This document shows, piece by piece, positions 16,835 to 25,059 of a DNA stretch of 44,044 nucleotides. The DNA comes from Verrucomicrobiaceae bacterium (GTDB taxonomy: Bacteria; Verrucomicrobiota; Verrucomicrobiia; Verrucomicrobiales; Akkermansiaceae). Every line of letters begins with the position of its first letter. Position 1 is the stretch's first letter. The notes beneath the pieces were generated by a model, which saw only the letters and a list, made by a program, of their open reading frames with translations, was not told the DNA's origin and ran no database searches. The position numbers and the translations under genes were made by a program. The stretch covers positions 1 through 44,044 of the forward strand of contig JAIXQH010000003.1 of NCBI GenBank assembly GCA_027484055.1, given 5' to 3'.

Positions 16835-17049
16835 GAGATCGCGTCCTTGATCTGCAGTTTGGCGGTTTCCCAGTCGATGAATTTAACTTTGCCTTCCTGA
16901 ATGAGTTGTTCGCGCTCGTCGAGAAGATCCTTGTGCCATTGGGGGACTTCGACTTCAGCTTCCAGTGGGGCGATGCCATCCCATAAGACTTCCATCATCC
17001 GCAGTTTTTCGTGGAGAGGGAGTTCATGAATCTCGGCAAGTGCAATCAT
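16831..17049 (-). CDS. Antitoxin, addiction-module (Unstab_antitox-like) family
   Basis: This 72-aa protein starts MIALAEIHELPLHEKLRMME and reads LWDGIAPLEAEVEVPQWHKD, then LLDEREQLIQEGKVKFIDWE, the layout of the short helical antitoxins that pair with RelE/ParE toxins (helix, then a VPxWHxxxLDxRxxxxxxGxxxxxxWE motif). It should wrap and neutralise the toxin and may autorepress the pair. The ATG at 17049 is chosen because the longer frame to 17319 reads through non-homologous sequence into the dnaB 3' end. The pair lies between two copies of the dnaB 3' end. Confidence 0.87.
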   Translation of the reverse strand: MIALAEIHELPLHEKLRMMEVLWDGIAPLEAEVEVPQWHKDLLDEREQLIQEGKVKFIDWETAKLQIKDAIS

Positions 17050-17315
17050 CGGAAACTCAGTACAAGAGATCCGGGGAGAAGACAAGCCAAGATGTTCCAA
17101 GGGGATCTTAGTGAGATTCTCAGCATCCACGCCTACCGAACGCGTCTCTGGGGTCAGTCCGCGCATCGAAACATTTGGCCTAGTTGCTTCAGTATTCATG
17201 CTTTGGGGCAACAGTACCAAAGGACAGATATTGGGCAGTTGTCTTGGTCTGAAAGCCGGGCGGCTGGCATGGACGCTCGGGCGCATTTTGCGGAGGGCGT
17301 TGGAGGGGGCATACC

Positions 17316-18761
17316 TCAACCATCAGCCTCGCGGGCTGGGGCACCGTTTTCAAAGCGCATCAAGTCTGCGATGAAGGTCAGCGGGATGTGTCCGGTTTCG
17401 CCATTCCGGTTCTTGGCCAGCACCAACTCGGCCTTGCCTTCTTCCGCTTCTTTCGCCTCGGCATCTTCGGCGTAGTAGGCGGTCCGGTAGAGTAGGCCCA
17501 CCATGTCTGCGTCTTGCTCGATCGAACCAGACTCCCGCAAATCCGACATCCGTGGCACGCCGAGACTTTTCCCCGAGCGACTTTCTGGTCCCCGATTGAG
17601 CTGGGCGAGGATGCAAATCGGAATCCCCAACTCCTTCGCCAGCCCTTTGATGCCGGCGGATATTTCCGCGATTTCCCGTTCGCGTGAGCTCTCGGCCTGC
17701 TTGGTGCGCGATTTCATCAACTGGAGGTAGTCAATGGCGATGAACTGAATGTCCTCGTCCCGCTTCTTGCGCCGGGCTTTCGCTCGCAGTTCGTTGATGG
17801 AAATACCCGCGGTGTCGTCGATGAAAAGCTTGGCGGACGAGGTTGCCACGGCGGCGCGTTGGATGCGCTGGAGGTCGCCTTTCGTGGGGGTGTAGCCGCG
17901 CGAGAGCTGGCTCATCGCAAATTTCGACCGCGAAAAAACCAGACGCTGCACCAGTTGGAAGGCGCTCATTTCGCAGGAAAACACCATCGTAGGTTTGCCT
18001 AAATCCATGCAAATGTGCTCCACCATGTTCATCATGAACGAGGTTTTTCCCATCGAAGGACGGGCCGCCACCACGAACATTTCCCCCGCTTTCAGCCCGC
18101 TCGACATGCGGTCCAGCTCCTCGAATCCGGTCGATATTCCCTGTGCGCCTTTTTCTCCGGCCAGCAAGGCTTGAAATTGCTCGATCACCTCATTCACGGA
18201 CTGCTTGATCGTCGGCGCTTTGTTCGTCTCCGACCCCTCGCGGATCGCCAGCACCTTAGCCTCCACCGAGTCGAGCAGGGCGGCCACTTCATCGGGGGCA
18301 TCGTAGGCTTGGGCGATGGCTTCGTTGGAATTTTGAATGATCGAGCGCAGCACGAACTTGTCCTTCACATGCTGCAAGTGATGGCGGAAATGCCCCGGAC
18401 TTGGCGCATAGGTATAAATATCGGTCAACGCCGCCGGACCACCCACCCGGTCGAGTAGCCCGCGATCCAGCAAGCGCTGCACCAGCGAGACCAGCTCCAC
18501 TTCATTTCCGCCCTCGAACAGCTCGATGAGAAATCCAAACAAGGTCGCATGAGACGGCAGGTAAAAGTGCTCCTGCGTCAGCTTTTCCTCGATCGCCACG
18601 CCGATGTAATCCTGCGGGTCCTGAAGCATCGAGGACAGCAACGACTTTTCCGGCCCCAGCGCATGGGGTAGGGCGCGGGTCACATCGTCCACCGTCGTGG
18701 CTCCTTGTTGAAGGGCGGCGGTTTTCGGGAAAGAAATCGGTTTGTTGGGTTCGGCTGCCAT
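17316..18761 (-). CDS. dnaB: Replicative DNA helicase DnaB
   Basis: This 481-aa hexameric helicase unwinds DNA ahead of the replisome. The N-terminal DnaG-interacting domain covers about 30-160 (ALGPEKSLLSSMLQDPQDY), followed by a linker helix and a RecA-like motor. Walker A is ARPSMGKTSF (233-242), the H2-type block is FSCEMSAFQLVQRL, the Walker B area is IAIDYLQLM (341-349), and AQLNRGPESR and GSIEQDADMVGLLYR follow. The C-terminus (KNRNGETGHIPLTFI) is normal. The ATG at 18761 gives the usual N-terminus; 39 further upstream codons would run into the promoter region. Its last 55 codons are duplicated at 16069-16284. A consensus DnaA box lies 67 bp upstream of the start. Confidence 0.95.
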   Translation of the reverse strand: MAAEPNKPISFPKTAALQQGATTVDDVTRALPHALGPEKSLLSSMLQDPQDYIGVAIEEKLTQEHFYLPSHATLFGFLIELFEGGNEVELVSLVQRLLDRGLLDRVGGPAALTDIYTYAPSPGHFRHHLQHVKDKFVLRSIIQNSNEAIAQAYDAPDEVAALLDSVEAKVLAIREGSETNKAPTIKQSVNEVIEQFQALLAGEKGAQGISTGFEELDRMSSGLKAGEMFVVAARPSMGKTSFMMNMVEHICMDLGKPTMVFSCEMSAFQLVQRLVFSRSKFAMSQLSRGYTPTKGDLQRIQRAAVATSSAKLFIDDTAGISINELRAKARRKKRDEDIQFIAIDYLQLMKSRTKQAESSREREIAEISAGIKGLAKELGIPICILAQLNRGPESRSGKSLGVPRMSDLRESGSIEQDADMVGLLYRTAYYAEDAEAKEAEEGKAELVLAKNRNGETGHIPLTFIADLMRFENGAPAREADG

Positions 18762-18827
18762 TGTCGGGCGCAGAATCTGGAAAAATGCGGATTCAAACGC
18801 AACCACGCAGCATGATTGTGAGACGAT

Positions 18828-18836
18828 TGTGGATAA
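18828..18836 (-). promoter_or_regulatory. Consensus DnaA box upstream of dnaB
   Basis: The minus strand reads TTATCCACA, the perfect 9-mer DnaA box, in the 136-bp divergent intergenic region between dnaB and dtd. A second partial copy of GATTGTG lies 12 bp to its left (18814-18820). Position 67 bp before the dnaB start suggests DnaA control of dnaB or dtd; the binding itself is inferred. Confidence 0.5.
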
Positions 18837-18897
18837 GTCCATCGCTCCGCAATCAACGCTCGAATGCACCCACACCATCCCTTACAACCTCCCCACC

Positions 18898-19350
18898 ATG
18901 CGAGCGGTCATTCAACGCGTCATCGAAGCCTCCGTCACCATCGACGGTCCGCTCTTCTCTACCATCGGCCCCGGGCTACTCGTCTTACTCGGCGTGGAGG
19001 AGGGGGATGAAATGGAAGACGTCACCTGGCTCAGCGGCAAGATTTCCCGCATGCGGATTTTTCCAGACGGTGATGGGAAAATGAACCGATCCGTCCTCGA
19101 AGCCGGTGGCGAGGTCCTCATCGTCAGCCAATTCACCCTCCACGCCTCGACGAAAAAAGGCAACCGTCCCTCCTTCCTCCGCGCAGCACATCCCCTCCAC
19201 TCGGAGCCCCTGTATTGCGAGTTCTGCAAGGCCATGGAACAGGAAATCGGTAAGCCCTGCGGCCGTGGCGTCTTCGGTGCCGACATGAAGATTTCCCTCG
19301 TGAACGACGGCCCTATCACCATCCTGATCGATAGCCGGGCGCGCGAATGA
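18898..19350 (+). CDS. dtd: D-aminoacyl-tRNA deacylase
   Basis: This 150-aa protein matches bacterial DTD along its length: MRAVIQRVIEASVTIDG at the N-terminus, the SQFTL active-site motif (VLIVSQFTLHA), and the NxGP motif in SLVNDGPITILIDS. DTD hydrolyses D-amino acids mischarged to tRNA, protecting translation from D-residues; it is a cytoplasmic homodimer. The ATG at 18898 gives the standard N-terminus; the frame is open further upstream only through the dnaB promoter region. It is divergent from dnaB and 46 bp before carA, so it could be transcribed with carA. Confidence 0.95.
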   Translation: MRAVIQRVIEASVTIDGPLFSTIGPGLLVLLGVEEGDEMEDVTWLSGKISRMRIFPDGDGKMNRSVLEAGGEVLIVSQFTLHASTKKGNRPSFLRAAHPLHSEPLYCEFCKAMEQEIGKPCGRGVFGADMKISLVNDGPITILIDSRARE

Positions 19351-19396
19351 GCATTCTCTTGCATCATCCAGATCGGCTGCCTAGTTTGCCGCCGCC

Positions 19397-20548
19397 GTGC
19401 CGACAACTGCCATTCTAGCCCTTGAAGATGGCCGCTGCTTTGAAGGAATTGCCTTCGGAGCCAGTGGAACCACCACCGGAGAAATTTGTTTTAACACCTC
19501 CATGACCGGATACCAAGAGGTCATCACCGATCCTTCCTACCGGGGGCAAATCGTTTCGATGACCTACCCGCAGATCGGGAATTATGGGGTGAATCCTCAG
19601 GATAACGAGTCCGCCGGCCCTCACATCCGGGCCTTCGTCATCGGCGAGCTTTGTGAAACTCCGTCGAACTGGCGTTCCACCCAGGCACTTGCCGACTATT
19701 TGGCAGAGCACCATATTCTCGGCATCGAGGAAATCGACACCCGGGCGCTCACCACTCACCTGCGTTCCCGCGGGGCCATGCGTGCCTGCGTGACCACTGA
19801 GCTGGATGCCGCCGCCGCCGTCGCTGCGGCGCAAGCCTCGCCCTCCATGGAAGGCATGGACTACGTCACGGAAGTTTCCACTCCACAATCTTACCTCTGG
19901 ACCGAGGAATCCCGCGACTGGGTGCTGCCGAATGTGCTTGCGGGAAAAGTCGGCTACTACACCGAGCTGCCACCCGTCCGCCACCGGATCGTCGCCTATG
20001 ATTTCGGCCTGAAATACAACATCCTCCGCCGCCTCCGCCAAGCCGGACTCGAAGTGGAAGTGGTCAACGCCCACACCACCGCCGCCGAGATCCTCGCGAA
20101 AAATCCCGCTGGCCTATTTCTCTCCAACGGCCCCGGAGACCCAGCCGCACTTACCAGCATCCACGAAGAGCTGCGCCAGATGATCGGGAAACTGCCGATT
20201 TTTGGCATCTGCCTCGGCAATCAACTGCTCGCCCATGCCTTCGGCGGGCGCACCTTCAAGCTCAAGTTCGGCCACCGCGGTGGCAACCAACCGGTCAAAG
20301 ACCTCCGCAACGGCAAAGTCTCCATCACCTCGCAGAACCACGGCTTCGCCGTCGATCCGGACTCACTCCCACCAGAAATCGAGGTCACGCACATCAACCT
20401 GAACGACAACACCGTCGAAGGCATGCGCCATCGCGATTTCCCCGTCTTCAGCGTGCAATACCACCCCGAAGCCGCACCCGGCCCGAACGACGCGAGCTAC
20501 TTCTTCGAGGAATTCGCCGACTTGATTTCAAAAACCCAAGGGGGCTAA
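19397..20548 (+). CDS. carA: Carbamoyl-phosphate synthase small (glutaminase) subunit
   Basis: This 383-aa protein has the CarA N-terminal domain (ALEDGRCFEGIAFGASGTTT, then NTSMTGYQEVITDPSY) and a C-terminal class I glutamine amidotransferase. The triad is Cys272 in FGICLGNQLLAHAFGG plus His356 and Glu358 in YHPEAAPGP. It supplies ammonia from glutamine to CarB for carbamoyl phosphate, used for arginine and pyrimidines. carB is not adjacent. Translation starts at a GTG (19397), directly before PTTAILAL. The stop TAA (20546-20548) coincides with the first three bases of the inverted repeat of the following GxxExxY cassette. argG, a later arginine step, is 18 kb away. Confidence 0.95.
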   Translation: MPTTAILALEDGRCFEGIAFGASGTTTGEICFNTSMTGYQEVITDPSYRGQIVSMTYPQIGNYGVNPQDNESAGPHIRAFVIGELCETPSNWRSTQALADYLAEHHILGIEEIDTRALTTHLRSRGAMRACVTTELDAAAAVAAAQASPSMEGMDYVTEVSTPQSYLWTEESRDWVLPNVLAGKVGYYTELPPVRHRIVAYDFGLKYNILRRLRQAGLEVEVVNAHTTAAEILAKNPAGLFLSNGPGDPAALTSIHEELRQMIGKLPIFGICLGNQLLAHAFGGRTFKLKFGHRGGNQPVKDLRNGKVSITSQNHGFAVDPDSLPPEIEVTHINLNDNTVEGMRHRDFPVFSVQYHPEAAPGPNDASYFFEEFADLISKTQGG

Positions 20549-20983
20549 CCGCGAATGAACGCCAATGGACGCGAATTGATTCTGAGAGACGAGGTTTACT
20601 CGATCATTTCTTGCGCCCTCGAAATCATCAACGGTCTCGGTAATGGACTTCACGAAAAGCCCTATGAAAACTCCCTCGTCGTCGAATTTCAGCACCGGGG
20701 CATTCCATTCATTCAGCAACCTAAATTCCCGGTCATGTGGAGAAATGTCTTAGTCGGCCAGTTCATCCCGGACCTTATCGCCTACGAAAAAATCATCGTA
20801 GAAACCAAAACCATCGACTACATCTCGCCACTCGAACGCGGCCAAATGCTGAACTATCTCCGCATTACAAGCTTGCCCGTCGGCCTCATCATTAACTTCA
20901 AAAAACCAAAACTCGAATGGGAACGCATCGTCCTAAGCTCCTGATTTCTCCCATTCGCGTCCATTCGCGTTCATTCGCGGTTA
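20546..20983. mobile_element. Candidate GxxExxY cassette with 31-bp terminal inverted repeats
   Basis: A 31-bp inverted repeat, left arm 20546-20576 and right arm 20953-20983, matches at 30 of 31 positions and encloses a single GxxExxY gene. Each arm contains internal short repeats of the type CATTCGCG at 10-bp steps. The left arm begins at the carA stop codon and carries the start codon of the enclosed gene; the right arm ends 7 bp before the purA ATG. No transposase and no clear target-site duplication are visible. Similar solo repeats occur at 7945-7975. Mobility is inferred from structure alone. Confidence 0.65.
20555..20944 (+). CDS. GxxExxY-family protein with PD-(D/E)XK nuclease motif
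   Basis: This 129-aa protein belongs to the GxxExxY family (PDDEXK_3-like). The name-giving motif is GLHEKPY (Gly31, Glu34, Tyr37) after CALEIINGLG. The catalytic pattern is PD (72-73), then ETK (83-85), followed by RGQMLNYL with the conserved Gln97. The fold implies Mg2+-dependent nuclease chemistry, but no cellular role is established as far as I know. The first seven residues (MNANGRE) are encoded by the left inverted repeat. Genes of this family often turn up as scattered orphans between conserved genes, as here between carA and purA. Confidence 0.9.
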   Translation: MNANGRELILRDEVYSIISCALEIINGLGNGLHEKPYENSLVVEFQHRGIPFIQQPKFPVMWRNVLVGQFIPDLIAYEKIIVETKTIDYISPLERGQMLNYLRITSLPVGLIINFKKPKLEWERIVLSS

Positions 20984-20990
20984 AAAATTC

Positions 20991-22262
20991 ATGAATACCA
21001 TTATTGTTGGCCTCCAGTGGGGCGATGAAGGCAAAGGCAAAATTGTGGACTACCTCACCGAAGACACCGACTTCGTCGTGCGTGGCCAAGGCGGTAACAA
21101 TGCCGGCCACACGGTCATCGCCAAGGGCGTGCGCTACATTTTAAACCTACTTCCCTCCGGCATCCTTTGGGACGGGAAAATCAACATCATCGGGAACGGC
21201 GTCGTCGTCGATCCGGCCGGCCTTGTCGCGGAAATCCAGCGGAACGAAGCACTCGGCGTGACCGTCACCCCGGAAAAACTCCTCATCTCGGATCGCGCCC
21301 ACGTCGTTTTCCCGTTCCATCGCGAGCTGGATGCCGCCCGGGAAATCGCTCTCGGTGACCAGAAAATCGGCACCACCAAGCGCGGCATCGGCCCGGCCTA
21401 TGCGGATAAGGTGAACCGCTGCGGCGTCCGCATCGCCGACCTTTTTGACGAATCCTTCACGCGTGCCCAAGTCACTCGCCGCCTCGTGGAGGTGAATGAA
21501 ATTCTCGCCAAATATGATCTCCCCCAGTTCACCGCTGAGCAGGTGCTGGAAGAAATTTACACCGCCTTCGACCGCCTCCGCCCCCACGTCACTAACACCA
21601 TCCCGGTGCTCCACGCAGCGTGGAAAGCGGGTAAGACCATCCTTTTTGAAGGCGCTCAGGGCACCCTGCTCGACATCGACTACGGCACCTATCCCTTCGT
21701 CACTTCGTCTAATACCACCTCTGGCGGTTCCTGCACCGGCTCCGGACTGCCGCCAAATGCCATCCAGCGTGTCATCGGTGTCTGCAAAGCCTACACCACC
21801 CGCGTCGGTTCCGGCCCATTTCCTACGGTGGATGAAGGCCTCTCGGAATACCTCCATGGCCTTGGCCGTGAGTTCGGCGTCGTCTCTGGCCGCCCCCGTG
21901 GCTGCGGCTGGTTGGACACGGTCCTGCTCCGCTTCGCCTGCATGGTCAATGGCGTCACCGGCCTCGCCGTGACCAATGTCGATGGACTCGACGAATACGA
22001 AACCCTTCAAATTTGCTCCAGCTACGACATCGACGGCACGGTCCACACCCTGCCACCGGCGGATCGCACGGCTTGGGAGCGCGCTGTGCCGATCTATGAA
22101 ACCCTACCGGGGTGGAAATCGGACACCACCGGCTGCACCGAGTTTTCCCAGCTGCCCGCTCAAGCGAAGGCTTACTTGTCCCGTCTCTCCGAGCTTTGCG
22201 ACGCGCCGATTGCCTTCGTCGGAGTCGGACCGGACCGGGCGCAGACCCTAGTTGCAGATTAA
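20991..22262 (+). CDS. purA: Adenylosuccinate synthetase
   Basis: This 423-aa enzyme joins IMP and aspartate using GTP, the first committed step to AMP. Motifs are all present: the P-loop MNTIIVGLQWGDEGKGK (catalytic Asp13), NAGHT (His41), KRGIGPAYADK, FEGAQGTLLDIDYGTYPF, and the C-terminal TTGCTEFSQLP with Arg-binding residues. Length and domain order are normal. The ATG is 7 bp after the right inverted repeat of the GxxExxY cassette, so its promoter may lie upstream of, or within, that insertion. uppS follows 10 bp later. Confidence 0.96.
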   Translation: MNTIIVGLQWGDEGKGKIVDYLTEDTDFVVRGQGGNNAGHTVIAKGVRYILNLLPSGILWDGKINIIGNGVVVDPAGLVAEIQRNEALGVTVTPEKLLISDRAHVVFPFHRELDAAREIALGDQKIGTTKRGIGPAYADKVNRCGVRIADLFDESFTRAQVTRRLVEVNEILAKYDLPQFTAEQVLEEIYTAFDRLRPHVTNTIPVLHAAWKAGKTILFEGAQGTLLDIDYGTYPFVTSSNTTSGGSCTGSGLPPNAIQRVIGVCKAYTTRVGSGPFPTVDEGLSEYLHGLGREFGVVSGRPRGCGWLDTVLLRFACMVNGVTGLAVTNVDGLDEYETLQICSSYDIDGTVHTLPPADRTAWERAVPIYETLPGWKSDTTGCTEFSQLPAQAKAYLSRLSELCDAPIAFVGVGPDRAQTLVAD

Positions 22263-22272
22263 GTCATCGCTC

Positions 22273-22983
22273 ATGGCAGAATATCCAGAAATCCCACGCC
22301 ACGTCGCCATTATCATGGACGGCAATGGCCGCTGGGCGAAGGAGCGTGGTTTACCCCGCCTCCAAGGGCACCGCGCCGGTGCGGAATCAGTCCGGGAAGT
22401 GATGGAAGCCTGCATCGAACTCGGCGTGGAATATCTCACTCTCTACGCCTTTTCCTCGGAAAACTGGAGCCGTCCTGAGAAGGAAGTGATGGCGCTCATG
22501 GGCTTGCTGGACCGGTTTTTGGACGAAAAAGCCAAGGATCTCGACCGCCAGAACGTCCGTCTGCTCGCCATCGGCCAGCTCGACCGCCTCCCGCTCAAAA
22601 CCCGGAAACTGCTCGAACGCATCCAAGAACGCACCGCAGGCCATACCACCCTCACGCTGGTGCTTGCCGTCTCTTACGGCAGCCGCGAGGAAATCATTCA
22701 GGCCGCCCGCTCACTCGCCACGGATGCCGCCGCTGGGACTCTCAAGCCCGCCGATATCGACGCCGAGCTCTTCGCTTCCCGGCTCCAGACCGCAGGCATC
22801 CCCGATCCAGATCTGCTCGTCCGCACCTCTGGCGAGATGCGGATTTCCAATTTCCTCCTCTGGCAAATCAGCTATTCGGAAATCGTCATTGTCAAAAAAT
22901 TCTGGCCAGACTTCCGCCAAGGCGATCTGTTCGAGACGGTCAAAGAGTATCAGCGCCGCCACCGCCGCTTCGGTGCCTTGTAA
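22273..22983 (+). CDS. uppS: Undecaprenyl diphosphate synthase (cis-prenyltransferase)
   Basis: This 236-aa protein has the five conserved regions of cis-prenyltransferases: HVAIIMDGNGRWA (catalytic Asp), GHRAGAESVREV, YLTLYAFSSENWSRP, YGSREEI, and DLLVRTSGEMRISNFLLWQ with SYSEI. It condenses isopentenyl diphosphate to make the C55 lipid carrier of peptidoglycan and O-antigen synthesis at the membrane. The ATG at 22273 avoids overlap with purA; an earlier in-frame ATG at 22252 would overlap it. prfA follows 15 bp later. purA-uppS-prfA-hemC-cobA/hemD run with very short gaps and probably form one operon. Confidence 0.95.
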   Translation: MAEYPEIPRHVAIIMDGNGRWAKERGLPRLQGHRAGAESVREVMEACIELGVEYLTLYAFSSENWSRPEKEVMALMGLLDRFLDEKAKDLDRQNVRLLAIGQLDRLPLKTRKLLERIQERTAGHTTLTLVLAVSYGSREEIIQAARSLATDAAAGTLKPADIDAELFASRLQTAGIPDPDLLVRTSGEMRISNFLLWQISYSEIVIVKKFWPDFRQGDLFETVKEYQRRHRRFGAL

Positions 22984-22998
22984 CATTCTGCCCTCGCC

Positions 22999-24072
22999 AT
23001 GGATTATTCGTCTCTCATTGCCAAACGCCGCGACCGCTTCGCAGAGCTGGAGGAAGCCGTCGGTGATCCAGAGCTTTTTGCCGATCCCAAGCGTGCCACC
23101 GAGATCCTCCGCGAGCATGGCAAGCTCAAGCAGACGCTGGCCCTCTGGGAGAAAATCGAATCCTCGAAGCGCCACCTCGCGGAAAATCAGGAACTCGCCA
23201 AGTCCGACGATCCCGACTTTTCCGCCATGGCCGCCGAGGAGATTCCCGGTCTAGAGATCGAAATCGCCCAGCTCGGCACTGAGCTGCAATACGCCCTACT
23301 TCCTGCCGATCCGAATGAAGACCGCGACGCACTCATCGAAATCCGCGCCGGTGCCGGGGGCGATGAAGCCTCACTCTTCGCCGCCGAACTGATGCGGATG
23401 TATCAACGCTACTCCGACCTCAGGGGCTGGAAATGCGAGCACCTGGAAAGCAGCCCTTCCGAAGTCGGTGGCTTTAAGGAAGTCATCCTCAAAGTGACGG
23501 GCCAAGAAGTGTTCCGCTATCTGAAATACGAGTCCGGCGTCCACCGTGTCCAGCGAGTCCCCGCCACCGAGACTCAGGGCCGCGTCCACACCTCCACGGT
23601 CACGGTCGCGGTGCTGCCAGAAGCCGAAGAGGTGGACGTCGAGCTGCGCCCTGAAGATCTCCGCATCGAAGTCTGCCGCGCCGGTGGTGCGGGTGGTCAG
23701 CACGTCAACCGCACCGAATCCGCGGTGCAAATCTTTCACCTACCGACCGGTCTCTACGTCCGTTGTGAAGACGGCCGCTCACAAATCAAGAACAAGGAAA
23801 TGGCTCTGCAAATCCTACGCTCCAAGCTCTACGAGCAGAAGTTGCGCGACCAGCAAGAGGCCTATTCCAGCCACCGTCGCTCGCTCATCGGCTCGGGTGA
23901 CCGCTCGGAAAAAATCCGCACGTACAATTTCCCGCAAAGCCGCATCACTGACCACCGCATTGGCTTTACCACGCACAATCTCACCGGAGTCATCGCCGGT
24001 GATTTGACGGAGTTCACCAACGAGCTCCAGAAAACCGAAATGGACGAGCGCCTCGCAGAAGCCGGTCTCTGA
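22999..24072 (+). CDS. prfA: Peptide chain release factor 1
   Basis: This 357-aa protein recognises UAA and UAG stop codons. The codon-reading tripeptide PAT is visible in RVPATETQGRVHTST, which marks RF1 rather than RF2 (SPF). The peptidyl-tRNA hydrolysis motif GGQ is in CRAGGAGGQHVNRTESAVQI. The N-terminal helical domain and the C-terminal RSEKIRTYNFPQSRITDHR block are normal. hemC starts 30 bp downstream; an RF1 gene next to haem genes is a familiar arrangement. PrmC, which methylates the GGQ glutamine, is not in the window. Confidence 0.96.
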   Translation: MDYSSLIAKRRDRFAELEEAVGDPELFADPKRATEILREHGKLKQTLALWEKIESSKRHLAENQELAKSDDPDFSAMAAEEIPGLEIEIAQLGTELQYALLPADPNEDRDALIEIRAGAGGDEASLFAAELMRMYQRYSDLRGWKCEHLESSPSEVGGFKEVILKVTGQEVFRYLKYESGVHRVQRVPATETQGRVHTSTVTVAVLPEAEEVDVELRPEDLRIEVCRAGGAGGQHVNRTESAVQIFHLPTGLYVRCEDGRSQIKNKEMALQILRSKLYEQKLRDQQEAYSSHRRSLIGSGDRSEKIRTYNFPQSRITDHRIGFTTHNLTGVIAGDLTEFTNELQKTEMDERLAEAGL

Positions 24073-24102
24073 ACCGGGAATTTCATGCTCCCACTCTAAA
24101 AA

Positions 24103-25059
24103 ATGCCAGACTCAGCACCACCACCTATCCTCGTCGGCACTCGCGGGAGTGAGCTCGCGCTCGTTCAGGCCACCGCCACGGAAGCGCTGCTCGCCAGCGC
24201 CTTTCCCGAGCGTGAAATCATCCGTCAGGTCATCAAAACCACCGGCGACCGCCGCACGGATGTCTCGCTGAACGAGGTGGCTAAATCGGAAGGCACCTTC
24301 GACAAGGGCGTGTTCATCAAGGAAATCGAGGAAGCGCTGGATGCCGGGGAGATCGACATCGCCGTGCACAGCTTGAAAGATCTGCCCACCGTGCTGCAGG
24401 ATCGCTTCGTGCTCGCCGCCGTGCTAGAGCGGGCCCCGGTGCGGGATGCCCTGATCATGCGTGAGCCAGGCGGGCTCATGGCTTTACCCGTCGGCGCACG
24501 AGTCGGCACCAGCAGCGTCCGCCGCGCGAAGCAAATGGAGTGGCTGCGACCGGATGTGGTCATCTCCGACCTCCGTGGAAATGTGCCTACCCGTCTGCGG
24601 AAACTCGCAGAGGCTGACACCTACGACGCCATTTTACTCGCTGAGGCAGGCTTGGTCCGTCTCGGTTTCATCCCAGCGGTGGCTACGGCTGAGGTGGAGG
24701 AAATCGATGGGATTTCCGGCCTATTCGTCACCCGCCTGCCAGAGAGTGAGTTTTATCCGGCGGCAGGGCAGGGGGCCATCGGCCTCGAAGTCCGGGCAAC
24801 CGATTCCCTCAGCCGCGTCTTTGCCGAGTCCATCGGCCACTCGGACACTTGGTTGCGAATCACGGCTGAGCGGGAATTTCTCCGCCTGCTCGACGGCGGC
24901 TGCCACACGCCGGTGGGAGTTTTTTCCGCGATCGAAGATGGCGTGATCCGCCTGCACGCGCGAGTGTTCCCAGACGCAGGTGGCACTCCTCGCTCCGGCG
25001 AAGCCACTGGCACCGATCCTTTCACCCTCGCACTCGAACTTTTCAACTCCCTCTCATGA
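24103..25059 (+). CDS. hemC: Porphobilinogen deaminase (hydroxymethylbilane synthase)
   Basis: This 318-aa enzyme joins four porphobilinogen units into hydroxymethylbilane. Conserved blocks are LVGTRGSELALVQA, KTTGDRR, KGVFIKEIEEALDAGEIDIAVHSLKDLPT (with the substrate-binding Asp), GTSSVRRAKQ, LRGNVPTRLRKL, LPAAGQGAIG-like FYPAAGQGAIGLE, and LLDGGCHTPVG with the Cys that carries the dipyrromethane cofactor. Its stop overlaps the start of cobA-hemD by 4 bp, so the two consecutive tetrapyrrole enzymes are coupled. Confidence 0.96.
   Translation: MPDSAPPPILVGTRGSELALVQATATEALLASAFPEREIIRQVIKTTGDRRTDVSLNEVAKSEGTFDKGVFIKEIEEALDAGEIDIAVHSLKDLPTVLQDRFVLAAVLERAPVRDALIMREPGGLMALPVGARVGTSSVRRAKQMEWLRPDVVISDLRGNVPTRLRKLAEADTYDAILLAEAGLVRLGFIPAVATAEVEEIDGISGLFVTRLPESEFYPAAGQGAIGLEVRATDSLSRVFAESIGHSDTWLRITAEREFLRLLDGGCHTPVGVFSAIEDGVIRLHARVFPDAGGTPRSGEATGTDPFTLALELFNSLS

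Noticed and set aside
21147..22046. 299-codon minus-strand open frame
   Set aside because: It is the antisense shadow of purA, with no recognisable motif.
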